The notes below the pieces were generated by a model. That model had not been told where the DNA came from and made no database searches. It worked only from the letters and a program-made list of their open reading frames with translations. Both the position numbers and the translations under genes were made by a program. From Actinomycetes bacterium (GTDB taxonomy: Bacteria; Actinomycetota; Acidimicrobiia; Acidimicrobiales; Palsa-688), in the NCBI GenBank assembly GCA_021821705.1, contig JAKACE010000080.1, forward strand, positions 1-7,613: 7,613 nucleotides of DNA, in the 5' to 3' direction. Positions 1 to 6,005 of the stretch are shown in pieces (positions within the stretch are counted from its first letter, which is position 1; each line of letters opens with the position of its first letter).

Positions 1-763
1 CCGCGATCTCGCCGGGCCCGTAGGTGCCCATCTCCGCCACGAACACCTGCGTGCCCGGCGCCAGGTGCTCGTTGACGGCGCGGGCCAGGCCGGCAGTGTT
101 GTTGAAACTGGCCGGCGTTGCCACCACCGACCAACGCCCGGACAAGAGGTGGGCAACGTAGCCCTTCGTGGTCGTCTTGCCGTACGAGCCGGTGATGGCG
201 ACGATGCGAGGCGAGAGCGACCGCAGCCGCTGCGAAGCCCTCTGCACGAACGGGCGCAGCAGGCGCGCCTCCAGCGGCCGCACCAGCCACATGGCCATGT
301 CCAGCAACGCAGGAGCCAGCACGGCCAACAGGCCGAGCGCCGTTGCGGCACCGTGCAGGCCAGCCGAAGCACGTCCTGCCACCTCGCCGGCGACCACAGC
401 GGTGGCGACGGTCACTGCCAGCGCCAGGGCGCCCCCCGTCGCAGCCAGGCGCCGAAGCCGCGGGGTCCAGGCCAGGTGTGACGTGCGCCCCCGCACCCCC
501 AGGCCCGGAGGCCCGAACAGGCCGACCGCACCGGCGACCAGGCCGGCCGGCACCACCCACGCCGACGCCACCCCGGCGAGGGTGCCGGCGGCGAACATGG
601 CCAGCGACCACGGTCGCGCTGACCACCAGCGGCGGGCGAAGAGCGAGGCCGACCCGGCCAGGTAGTGCTCGCGCTGGGCCACCCGCAGCCAGCGCAGGCC
701 GGCGAGCGCCAGGCCGGCCCCGGACACCGCGACCGCGATCGCGGCCCACACGGTCGAGCTCAC
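1..763 (-). CDS. Membrane-anchored MurF-type Mur ligase, N-terminal 254 residues (3' end outside window)
   Basis: This is the N-terminal part of an ATP-dependent Mur ligase, the family that joins amino acids or peptides to UDP-MurNAc precursors. The ATP loop TGSYGKTTT (residues 191-199) is the MurF-like form TGSxGKTTTK. It is followed by SFNNTAGLARA (219-229) and AEMGTYGPGEIA (243-254), which match the MurF NN and E-(L/M)-G...GEI motifs. Ahead of the ligase core lie about 185 extra residues with four or so hydrophobic stretches (roughly 5-26, 51-84, 105-127, 138-161), so the enzyme is probably tethered to the membrane with its catalytic part in the cytoplasm. Canonical soluble MurF lacks this region. 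The GTG start at 763 is supported by its 4-base GTGA overlap with the stop of the upstream hydrolase gene. Central and C-terminal domains are not visible, so the exact substrate (D-Ala-D-Ala addition or another ligation) stays inferred. Confidence 0.88.
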   Translation of the reverse strand, partial: MSSTVWAAIAVAVSGAGLALAGLRWLRVAQREHYLAGSASLFARRWWSARPWSLAMFAAGTLAGVASAWVVPAGLVAGAVGLFGPPGLGVRGRTSHLAWTPRLRRLAATGGALALAVTVATAVVAGEVAGRASAGLHGAATALGLLAVLAPALLDMAMWLVRPLEARLLRPFVQRASQRLRSLSPRIVAITGSYGKTTTKGYVAHLLSGRWSVVATPASFNNTAGLARAVNEHLAPGTQVFVAEMGTYGPGEIA

Positions 764-1593
764 GACGGCCGTCCCTGGGCCGGCTCGGACTGCCCTGCGT
801 CTTGGCTACCGGGACCGGGCCGCTCGTGCCCGAGGGCTCTCGCGAGCGCCTCCTGGAGCGCGCCGTACATGGAGGGGCCAAGGAGATGGCCGGCACCGGC
901 CACGACCGTCTTCTCGGCCGGCGCAACGCCGGCCTGCGCCAACGAGGAGAGCGTGCCTTCCAGAGAGGCGACGCCGTCGTCCTCCCCCCAGACCAGAGCG
1001 AGCCGGCCCCCGCCGGCCGCCCAGGCCGTCAGCACAGGGGCGTAAGCGCAGGATGCCGTCTCCCCCACCGATTTGACGAGCACACCTCGCATCACTGGTG
1101 TCGCCTGCCGGTAGTCCTGCGAACCGTGGCGGTGCCGCAGGGCCTCCATCCTGGCGTCGGATAGGAGGCGGCGCCGGTGCAGTGCCCGCCCGGCCCTGTA
1201 GACGAGAGCCGGCTTGGCTGACCCCGCCCCCGGGAAGGGTGCCAGAGGGGCTCCCGTCAATACGAGCGAACGCACCCTGTCCGGGTGGGCGGCGGCCAGG
1301 TGTACCCCGACCCTGGCCCCAAAACTATGACCGAGCACGACGAGCGGCCCGGGGCCCATATCGGCCAGGACCGGCGCCACCTCGGTGGCATAGCGCTCCG
1401 TCGGCCAAGGCTCCGACGGCTCAGGTGCCACTCCGAACCCGGCCAGATCGAGGGCGACGGCGTCGAAGCCGTCCAGAACGGGCGCGAAGTCGGCATGCGA
1501 ACGAGCCCAGCCGTGCAGGGCGAGCACCCCGGGCGGGCGGTCCCCGAACCTGGCGCCCCACAGGCGCCCACCCGCAAACGAACTGAGCGCCAT
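760..1593 (-). CDS. Alpha/beta-fold hydrolase
   Basis: A serine hydrolase of the alpha/beta fold (277 residues from the chosen ATG). Numbering from a possible TTG start at 1632, the oxyanion-side HGW is at 40-42, the nucleophile elbow GHSFGA has Ser103, the acid is probably Asp219 in WGEDD, and the catalytic His249 lies in GAGHLL, so the full triad is present. A helical cap lies between about 130 and 190. The last 20 or so residues are Pro/Gly/Gln-rich and probably disordered. The substrate cannot be read from sequence; epoxide, ester or lactone hydrolysis are all possible. I prefer ATG at 1593 because the recognisable fold begins just after it. TTG at 1632 would add 13 residues, and neither start has a clear Shine-Dalgarno sequence. 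Its stop overlaps the GTG of the Mur ligase gene by 4 bases, implying translational coupling and perhaps a joint role at the cell envelope. Confidence 0.85.
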   Translation of the reverse strand: MALSSFAGGRLWGARFGDRPPGVLALHGWARSHADFAPVLDGFDAVALDLAGFGVAPEPSEPWPTERYATEVAPVLADMGPGPLVVLGHSFGARVGVHLAAAHPDRVRSLVLTGAPLAPFPGAGSAKPALVYRAGRALHRRRLLSDARMEALRHRHGSQDYRQATPVMRGVLVKSVGETASCAYAPVLTAWAAGGGRLALVWGEDDGVASLEGTLSSLAQAGVAPAEKTVVAGAGHLLGPSMYGALQEALARALGHERPGPGSQDAGQSEPAQGRPS

Positions 1594-1667
1594 GAGCCTG
1601 GCCAGGATACCGGCCCGGTCATGGGCGCTCAACCGCCGCGGTGCCGCCGCCCGTCACAGCCTGCGGT

Positions 1668-1673
1668 TAGCCT
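1668..1673 (+). promoter_or_regulatory. -10 box of a likely leaderless promoter for the UvrD2-like helicase gene
   Basis: TAGCCT fits the actinobacterial TANNNT -10 consensus and is followed by exactly six bases (AATTAC) before ATG at 1680. That places the expected first transcribed base at or next to the start codon, so the mRNA is probably leaderless, and no Shine-Dalgarno sequence precedes the gene. No good -35 match is seen 17-18 bases upstream. The same geometry recurs at 3839 and 5929 in this window, which strengthens the call. Confidence 0.6.
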
Positions 1674-1674
1674 A
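1669..1674 (-). promoter_or_regulatory. Possible -10 box for the hydrolase-Mur ligase operon
   Basis: Read on the minus strand this is TAGGCT, a TANNNT -10 box, overlapping by five bases the plus-strand -10 of the helicase gene. Transcription would begin near 1662, giving a leader of about 30 bases to TTG 1632 or about 70 to ATG 1593. No convincing -35 is visible. The call rests on the -10 match and on the operon needing a promoter in this gap. Confidence 0.4.
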
Positions 1675-1679
1675 ATTAC

Positions 1680-3632
1680 ATGGGTGTTACTCGAGACCGG
1701 CGGGCAACTGGTGCAGGCGCTCGCGCCGCAGGGGCCGACAGTGGCTCACCCGAGCCGTCCTCCGCCCCCACAGACCGCCTCCTGGCGGGCCTTACGCCCG
1801 CACAGGCCCGAGCCGTCACCACGCCCTCACCCACGGTATGCGTCCTGGCTGCCGCCGGTGCAGGCAAGACCGGCGTGCTGACCCGACGGGTGGCGTACCG
1901 GGTGGCAACCGGTGCGGCCCAGGCAGGCCACGTCCTGGCCATCACGTTCACGCGCAAGGCGGCCGGCGAGCTGCGCGAGAGGCTCGGGGCGGGCGGCTTG
2001 GCGGGCAAGGTCACGGCGGGGACGTTCCATTCCCTGGCCCTCAGCCAGCTCGAGCGCTGGTGGGCGGACAGGCACACCCCCGAGCCGGTGCTCCTGCAGA
2101 GCAAAGGTCGCTTGCTGGCCGAGCTGGTGAGCGGGCGGCCCGGGCTGGCCGGCGCCGAGTTGGCCGACCTGGCCGGCACTCTTGAATGGGCTGCCGCCCG
2201 TATGGTGGGCCCGGACATGCTCGCCGAAGCAGCATCGGGCCTCGGCCGGAAGCTGCCCGCCGCCGCAGAGGAAGTGAGCGCCCTGCTGGCGCGCTACCGG
2301 GACGAGAAGCGCAGACGGCGGCTGGTGGACTTCGACGACCTGCTCTCGCTCTACACGCACGCCCTCGAGGAGGATCCCCGCTTCGCAGCCGCTCAGCGCT
2401 GGCGGTGGCGCCACGTCTTCGTGGACGAGCTCCAAGACGTCAACCCCCTCCAGTACCGGCTGCTCACAGCCCTGGTCGGGGACAACGACGACCTGTTCGT
2501 CGTGGGCGACCCCAACCAGGCCATCTACGGCTGGAACGGCGCCGACCCCGGGTTCCTGGCCTCGTTCCCCGAGCGCTGGCCCGGCTGCGAGGTGGTGCGC
2601 CTCGACGACAACCATCGCTCCAGCCCCCAGGTCGTGGCCCTCGCCTCGGCCGTACTCGGGCGCCAGGCGACGCCGGTGCGCTCCACCCAGCCGGACGGCC
2701 CCCGGCCTGAGCTGGTGTGCTACGCAAGCGACGACACCGAGGCGCAAGGCGTGGCGGCCGCCGTCGTGCGCGCCAACCTCGACGGCACTGCCTGGTCCTC
2801 GCTGGCCGTGCTCGCTCGCACCAACGCCCAGCTGAGCATCTTGGCGGCCGCACTCGCGAGTGCGGGCGTGCCCGTGATGGCGCCCGGTGCCACCGGCACA
2901 GCGCAAGCCCTCGAAGGCGACGACGCCTCCGGTCCGGCCACAGGCGACCGCGAGGGAGCACCGGGCCGGGACGCGGTGACCGTTTGCAGTTTCCACCGCG
3001 CCAAGGGCCTGCAGTGGGAGGCCGTATGGGTGTGCGGGCTGGAGGCGGGCTTCGTCCCCATCGCCTACGCCAACAGCCCCATGGAGCTGGCCGAGGAGCG
3101 CCGGTTGCTGTACGTTGCCCTGACGCGGGCCAGGCGTAGGCTTCACTGCTCGTGGGCCCGGGAGCGACGCACTGCCTCGGGCGCCCACCTGCGCAGGGAG
3201 CCGAGCCCGTGGCTTCCCAGCTTGGCGGCGCACTTCTCGGGCACCGGGGAGGACGACGGGCCGGCCCCCATGGCCGGTCACCTGGGGGTCACACCAGGGG
3301 TGCTGGATTTCTTTGCATCGGCCCGGTTGCGCCTGGCCAGGGCGCGCGATGCCACGGGCCTCCCACCCGTCGAGACCGACCCGCTCGTCCGACCCGTCGC
3401 TGAGTGCTTGACGCAGTGGCGCCGCCGGCTGGCCCGGGCCTCGGGCGTGCCCCCACAGGTCCTCTTCCACGACGCCACCCTCCAGTTGCTGGCCGAGCGG
3501 CGCCCCCGCACCCTGGAGGAGCTGCTCGAGGTGCCTGGCGTCGGGCAGGTCAAGGCGGCGCGCTTCGGGCCAGCCCTCCTGGAGGTGCTGACCACGGCAT
3601 CGGCCGAGGCTGGGCTGGCTGCGGGAGCCTGA
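1680..3632 (+). CDS. UvrD2-like superfamily 1 DNA helicase with HRDC domain, lacking subdomain 2B
   Basis: An ATP-driven 3'-5' DNA translocase/helicase of the UvrD/PcrA/Rep family, expected to act in DNA repair and replication. Visible motifs: Q motif with Gln42 (LTPAQ), Walker A AAAGAGKT (57-64), Ia AITFTRKAAGELRERL (87-102), Walker B VFVDELQD (246-253), III VVGDPNQAIYGWNG (274-287), IV DDNHRSSPQVV (309-319), V FHRAKGLQWEAV (438-449) and VI EERRLLYVALTRARRRL (472-488). Residues about 575-640 form an HRDC domain ending in a helix-hairpin-like EVPGVGQVKAARFG. This architecture matches mycobacterial UvrD2. Two parts are absent. Only about 31 low-complexity residues (400-430) separate the end of the motif IV region from motif V, where UvrD and PcrA carry a large 2B subdomain. 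There is also no Cys cluster between motor and HRDC. The first ~35 residues look disordered. The ATG at 1680 is chosen because it sits directly at the predicted transcription start. Confidence 0.93.
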   Translation: MGVTRDRRATGAGARAAGADSGSPEPSSAPTDRLLAGLTPAQARAVTTPSPTVCVLAAAGAGKTGVLTRRVAYRVATGAAQAGHVLAITFTRKAAGELRERLGAGGLAGKVTAGTFHSLALSQLERWWADRHTPEPVLLQSKGRLLAELVSGRPGLAGAELADLAGTLEWAAARMVGPDMLAEAASGLGRKLPAAAEEVSALLARYRDEKRRRRLVDFDDLLSLYTHALEEDPRFAAAQRWRWRHVFVDELQDVNPLQYRLLTALVGDNDDLFVVGDPNQAIYGWNGADPGFLASFPERWPGCEVVRLDDNHRSSPQVVALASAVLGRQATPVRSTQPDGPRPELVCYASDDTEAQGVAAAVVRANLDGTAWSSLAVLARTNAQLSILAAALASAGVPVMAPGATGTAQALEGDDASGPATGDREGAPGRDAVTVCSFHRAKGLQWEAVWVCGLEAGFVPIAYANSPMELAEERRLLYVALTRARRRLHCSWARERRTASGAHLRREPSPWLPSLAAHFSGTGEDDGPAPMAGHLGVTPGVLDFFASARLRLARARDATGLPPVETDPLVRPVAECLTQWRRRLARASGVPPQVLFHDATLQLLAERRPRTLEELLEVPGVGQVKAARFGPALLEVLTTASAEAGLAAGA

Positions 3633-3838
3633 GACGACTGTTCAGGCCGCAACCAACTGCGACCTGAGCACAGCCGGGCGGTAGCCGGTCGCTGCGGTGA
3701 CGTCGGGCCCGGCGTCTGCGCCCGGTATGGACCACCCAACGTGGCCGGGAGCTCGGCCAAATGGCCCGGATCGGGAAAACGGTGCCGCCTCAGAGTCGGG
3801 GTGGACGCGCCCAGCGTGGCCCGGGTAAGCTGGAGCAA
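3633..3838. other. 206-base gap between helicase gene and small conserved gene
   Basis: I see no credible gene here. An in-frame ATG at 3761 would extend the downstream protein by 26 residues but lacks a ribosome binding site and precedes the predicted promoter. Short GC-rich inverted repeats occur, for example GGCC-AAAT-GGCC at 3755-3766, but none makes a convincing terminator for the helicase gene. The right end carries the promoter of the next gene. Confidence 0.5.
3802..3831 (+). promoter_or_regulatory. Likely leaderless promoter of the 153-residue unknown protein
   Basis: A -35-like TGGACG (3802-3807, four of six matches to TTGACA) is separated by 18 bases from TAAGCT (3826-3831), a TANNNT -10 box. 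Seven bases (GGAGCAA) then lead to ATG at 3839, so transcription should begin at or next to the start codon. GGAG at 3832-3835 lies only three bases before the ATG, which is too close for a good Shine-Dalgarno sequence and would not be transcribed if the mRNA is leaderless. Confidence 0.6.
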
Positions 3839-4300
3839 ATGTCCGAGTGGTATTCCATCGAAGTCTTCGACGGCGCGTCCTCCGCGTCGCTGTGGGCCGG
3901 GGTGCACGGAGATCCCCTGGTGGAGTCGGCCCTGCTGATGGGGGCCAAGGACTGGACGTGGCACCACCACAGCTGGGGGGTCGTGCTCGAGATCGAGTTC
4001 GCCGACACCCGCTCGTGGGACCTGTGGCGAGCGCAGCCGCATGTGCAGGCGTCGCTCGACGCCGTCCCCGACCCTGTCAGCGGCCTGATCGTCTACCGGG
4101 GACGCGGCGGCAGCAGCGGTGCCCCCACCCCTCGCAAGCCCCGGCCCCTCATGGGTAGCGGGGCAGCCGCCCTGCCTCTGCCCTGGGACTGGGACGGCGA
4201 CGGCTACGCCTTCCTGCCGACGCTCCCCCGCCAGTGGGGCCCGTCCGTCGGCGCCGGCAGCGGGCCGGCGAGACCGCTCCTGCGTTCACCGCGGCGCTGA
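3839..4300 (+). CDS. Conserved-looking protein of unknown function, probable ferredoxin-like alpha/beta core
   Basis: I do not recognise a characterised family for this 153-residue soluble protein. Residues 1-90 read as beta-alpha-beta-beta-alpha-beta: strand WYSIEVF (4-10), helix around 17-36, strands around HHHSWGVVLEIEF (42-54), helix WDLWRAQPHVQASLDAV (60-76), strand SGLIVYRG (81-88). This resembles a ferredoxin-like or dimeric alpha/beta-barrel fold (my inference). WTWHHH (39-44) is distinctive and could bind metal or a cofactor. Residues 89-118 form a Gly/Pro/Arg-rich linker that ends LPLPWDWD, and the tail from about 120 is probably disordered. There is no signal peptide or membrane segment. 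ATG 3839 is preferred over the upstream in-frame ATG at 3761 because the predicted -10 box lies just before it and the folded core begins immediately. It follows the helicase gene on the same strand but seems to have its own promoter. Confidence 0.8.
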   Translation: MSEWYSIEVFDGASSASLWAGVHGDPLVESALLMGAKDWTWHHHSWGVVLEIEFADTRSWDLWRAQPHVQASLDAVPDPVSGLIVYRGRGGSSGAPTPRKPRPLMGSGAAALPLPWDWDGDGYAFLPTLPRQWGPSVGAGSGPARPLLRSPRR

Positions 4301-4306
4301 GGCGTG

Positions 4307-4330
4307 CGGGCGCCAGCTCGACGGCGCCTG
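4307..4330. terminator. Weak candidate bidirectional terminator hairpin between convergent genes
   Basis: CGGGCGCC at 4307-4314 can pair with GGCGCCTG at 4323-4330 (eight pairs including one G-U, loop of eight). It lies between the stop of the plus-strand unknown gene (4300) and that of the minus-strand exonuclease gene (4377), where a shared terminator would be expected. No U-rich tract follows on either strand, so the call is tentative. Nothing else is evident in this 76-base gap. Confidence 0.25.
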
Positions 4331-4376
4331 GTGTTGTCGCGTCCTTGACACTACGCGAGCTCTGCGCGTCGCCCGC

Positions 4377-5159
4377 CTACAAGTCGACGTCTACGAACAT
4401 CGGGGCATGGTCGGAAGGCAACTTGCCTTTGCGCGCATTGCGGTCGACCAGTGCCCAGCTCGCCCGGTCCGCCAGGGAGCGGCTCAGCAGGACGAGGTCG
4501 ATGCGCATGCCGCGGTGCTCATGGAAGTCGCCGGCACGGTAGTCCCAGTACGTGTAGAGCGCCGGTCCAGGCCAGATGCGCCTGAAGGCGTCCTCCAGGC
4601 CCCACTCCTCCAGCGCCTCCAGGGCCTGGCGCTCCGGAGCCGTGACGTGGGTCGAGCCCTCGAAGGCGGCCGGGTCCCAGACATCGGCGTCGGTTGGTGC
4701 GATGTTGAAATCGCCGCACACGGCGACCGGTCCTGCCGGGCCGGTCGGGCCCGTCAACTCCTCCAGGTGGCGGCGCAGCCGCCCGAGCCAGGCGAGCTTG
4801 TAGACGTAATGCTCCGAGCCCACGGAGCGACCGTTGGGCACGTAGACGCTCGACACCAGGACCCCACCGCAACGAGCGGTGACGATGCGGGTGTCCTGGT
4901 CCGGCGCGTCACCGTCGGCGAAGCCCATAACCGGGCCCTCGATACCGACCCGCGACAGCACGGCCACACCGTTCCACTGGCCCGAGCCGTGGTGGACCGA
5001 CTCGTAGCCGAGCGCCTCGAACGCCATGTGCGGGAAAGTCGCGTCCGCCAGCTTGGTCTCCTGCAGGCACAGGACATCGGGGCGGGCATAGGCCAGCCAC
5101 TCGGGCACCCTGTCCATGCGGGCCTTGAGCGAGTTGACGTTCCAGGTGGCTATGCGCAC
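4377..5159 (-). CDS. xthA: Exodeoxyribonuclease III (AP endonuclease family)
   Basis: A Mg-dependent nuclease of the exonuclease III/APE1 family, which cuts DNA at abasic sites and trims 3' blocking groups in base excision repair. At 260 residues it has the usual family length. Conserved active-site residues are all present: Asn7 in TWNVNSLKAR, Glu34 in LQETK, Tyr106 in VYVPNG, Asp150 and Asn152 in GDFNIAP, Asp221 in RIDLVL, and Asp250-His251 in PSDHAP. The GTG at 5159 is chosen because the family's conserved first strand (VRIATWNVNS) begins there and a strong GAGGAG lies four bases upstream. An in-frame extension to 5264 would run back through the preceding gene and add Arg/Gly-rich sequence of no family character. 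The gene starts eight bases after the stop of the deacetylase gene, so the two are almost certainly one transcript. Confidence 0.95.
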   Translation of the reverse strand: MRIATWNVNSLKARMDRVPEWLAYARPDVLCLQETKLADATFPHMAFEALGYESVHHGSGQWNGVAVLSRVGIEGPVMGFADGDAPDQDTRIVTARCGGVLVSSVYVPNGRSVGSEHYVYKLAWLGRLRRHLEELTGPTGPAGPVAVCGDFNIAPTDADVWDPAAFEGSTHVTAPERQALEALEEWGLEDAFRRIWPGPALYTYWDYRAGDFHEHRGMRIDLVLLSRSLADRASWALVDRNARKGKLPSDHAPMFVDVDL

Positions 5160-5163
5160 ATCG

Positions 5164-5169
5164 CTCCTC
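5164..5169 (-). promoter_or_regulatory. Ribosome binding site of xthA, overlapping the upstream stop codon
   Basis: On the minus strand this reads GAGGAG, four bases before GTG 5159. The TGA stop of the PIG-L gene (5170-5168) overlaps its 5' edge, giving TGAGGAGCGATGTG. Ribosomes ending on the deacetylase message would be well placed to reinitiate. An ATG at 5161-5159 overlaps the GTG but is in another frame. This site fixes the xthA start. Confidence 0.75.
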
Positions 5170-5929
5170 AGGCCGAACCCGAGCCGGGCATGGCTACGAG
5201 CTGGAACAGCTCGGCCAGGCGGCCCTCGCCCAAACCGGCCGCCATGGCAGCTGCCCCGGCCCACTCACGAAGCCGACCTTCTATGTCGTGCTCGTGGTCG
5301 ACCTGGCTGTGGTGGCACGACAGTGCCTTCAACTTGACCGGGAAGGCGTCGGTGATGTCGACCGCACGGTTGGGCCGGGGAGCGGCCATCAACCACAGCT
5401 CCTTGACGGCCCAGGGCTCGAGGCCCTCGGCCAGCAGCTCAGGGTGGGCAAAGGGGTTCCTGGCGTCGGGATAGGCGGCACAAACAGCGGCCTCTCCCGC
5501 CGCCAAGTGGTCGGGATGGCTGGCGCCGATGCGGTCCCAGTTGCGCTCCGGGGACTGGCAGACCAGGCGCTCCGGCCGGAACCTGCGCACCACCCTGCTC
5601 ACGTCACGGCGAAGCTCCACTGAAGCGGACAACCGACCGTCCGGGTAGGCGAGGAAGGTGAGGTCCTCGACGCCCACGGCATTGGCCGCGGCCGTCTGCT
5701 CCTGGCGCCTCAACCTGGCCATCTCCGCCCTCGCCATCGACCGGTCGATCCCGCCTGCGTCGCCGTCCGTCGAGATGCAGTAGGCGACCTCCACGCCCGC
5801 CTTCACCCAGGTGGCGATGGTCCCCGCCGCACCGAAGTCGACGTCGTCCGGATGGGCGGTCACGACCAGCACACGCTTCACGCCGGCGGGGTCGTCGAGC
5901 TGGATGGGACTTTTTTCGGCGTCGGGCAC
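5168..5929 (-). CDS. PIG-L (LmbE-like) family zinc deacetylase
   Basis: A 253-residue member of the PIG-L/LmbE family, zinc enzymes that remove acetyl groups from GlcNAc-type substrates; members include MshB and Mca (mycothiol pathways) and BshB. Zinc ligands are visible as His26 and Asp29 in TAHPDD (24-29) and His141 in SHPDH (137-141), with Asp28 as the likely catalytic base, by analogy with MshB. STDGDAGG (53-60) is another family motif. AHPDDVDFG differs from the AHPDDE typical of MshB, so I call only the family; detoxification, thiol biosynthesis or glycan deacetylation are all open. No signal peptide or membrane segment is seen, so it is probably cytoplasmic. The GTG at 5929 sits six bases after a TANNNT -10 box, which suggests a leaderless message. 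It leads a two-gene operon with xthA. Confidence 0.9.
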   Translation of the reverse strand: MPDAEKSPIQLDDPAGVKRVLVVTAHPDDVDFGAAGTIATWVKAGVEVAYCISTDGDAGGIDRSMARAEMARLRRQEQTAAANAVGVEDLTFLAYPDGRLSASVELRRDVSRVVRRFRPERLVCQSPERNWDRIGASHPDHLAAGEAAVCAAYPDARNPFAHPELLAEGLEPWAVKELWLMAAPRPNRAVDITDAFPVKLKALSCHHSQVDHEHDIEGRLREWAGAAAMAAGLGEGRLAELFQLVAMPGSGSA

Positions 5930-5935
5930 GGGGCA

Positions 5936-5941
5936 ACTCTA
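5936..5941 (-). promoter_or_regulatory. -10 box of a likely leaderless promoter for the PIG-L/xthA operon
   Basis: The minus strand reads TAGAGT, then six bases (TGCCCC), then the GTG start at 5929. This is the same TANNNT-to-start geometry seen at the helicase and unknown-protein genes, and no Shine-Dalgarno sequence is present. The -35 region (about 5959-5965) is a poor match to TTGACA. Confidence 0.58.
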
Positions 5942-5967
5942 CCGGCGCGCCAGCATGACGCCCAGCA

Positions 5968-5997
5968 GCGGCGGGCCAGTCGCCCCTGGCCCGTCGC
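5968..5997. terminator. Strong hairpin, candidate terminator for korAB read-through
   Basis: GCGGCGGGCCAG (5968-5979) pairs with CTGGCCCGTCGC (5986-5997): twelve consecutive pairs, one of them G-U, around a six-base loop. It lies just upstream of the predicted PIG-L promoter, well placed to stop minus-strand transcripts arriving from korAB. No U-tract follows, so it would be of the hairpin-only type proposed in some GC-rich actinomycetes, or a Rho-assisted site. Confidence 0.45.
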
Positions 5998-6005
5998 CCA
6001 ACCCA

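Noticed and set aside
65..1164. Several plus-strand frames (65-481, 168-665, 343-1164) at the left end
   Set aside because: All lie opposite the Mur ligase and hydrolase, which have convincing motifs, and their translations are low-complexity Arg/Pro/Ala-rich.
1827..3470. 547-codon open frame on the minus strand opposite the helicase gene
   Set aside because: It mirrors the helicase frame in GC-rich DNA, has no recognisable domain, and the plus strand carries unmistakable helicase motifs throughout.
3761..3838. Upstream ATG giving the unknown protein 26 more residues
   Set aside because: The predicted promoter lies between this ATG and the one at 3839, no ribosome binding site precedes it, and the extra residues are basic and unstructured.
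5160..5264. 35-residue N-terminal extension of exonuclease III
   Set aside because: It overlaps the PIG-L coding end in another frame, has no family similarity, and a strong ribosome binding site marks the GTG at 5159.
4119..5474. 451-codon plus-strand open frame spanning three genes
   Set aside because: It runs antisense to xthA and the PIG-L gene, both with full catalytic motifs, and its product has a biased Arg/Gly/Ala composition with no domain.
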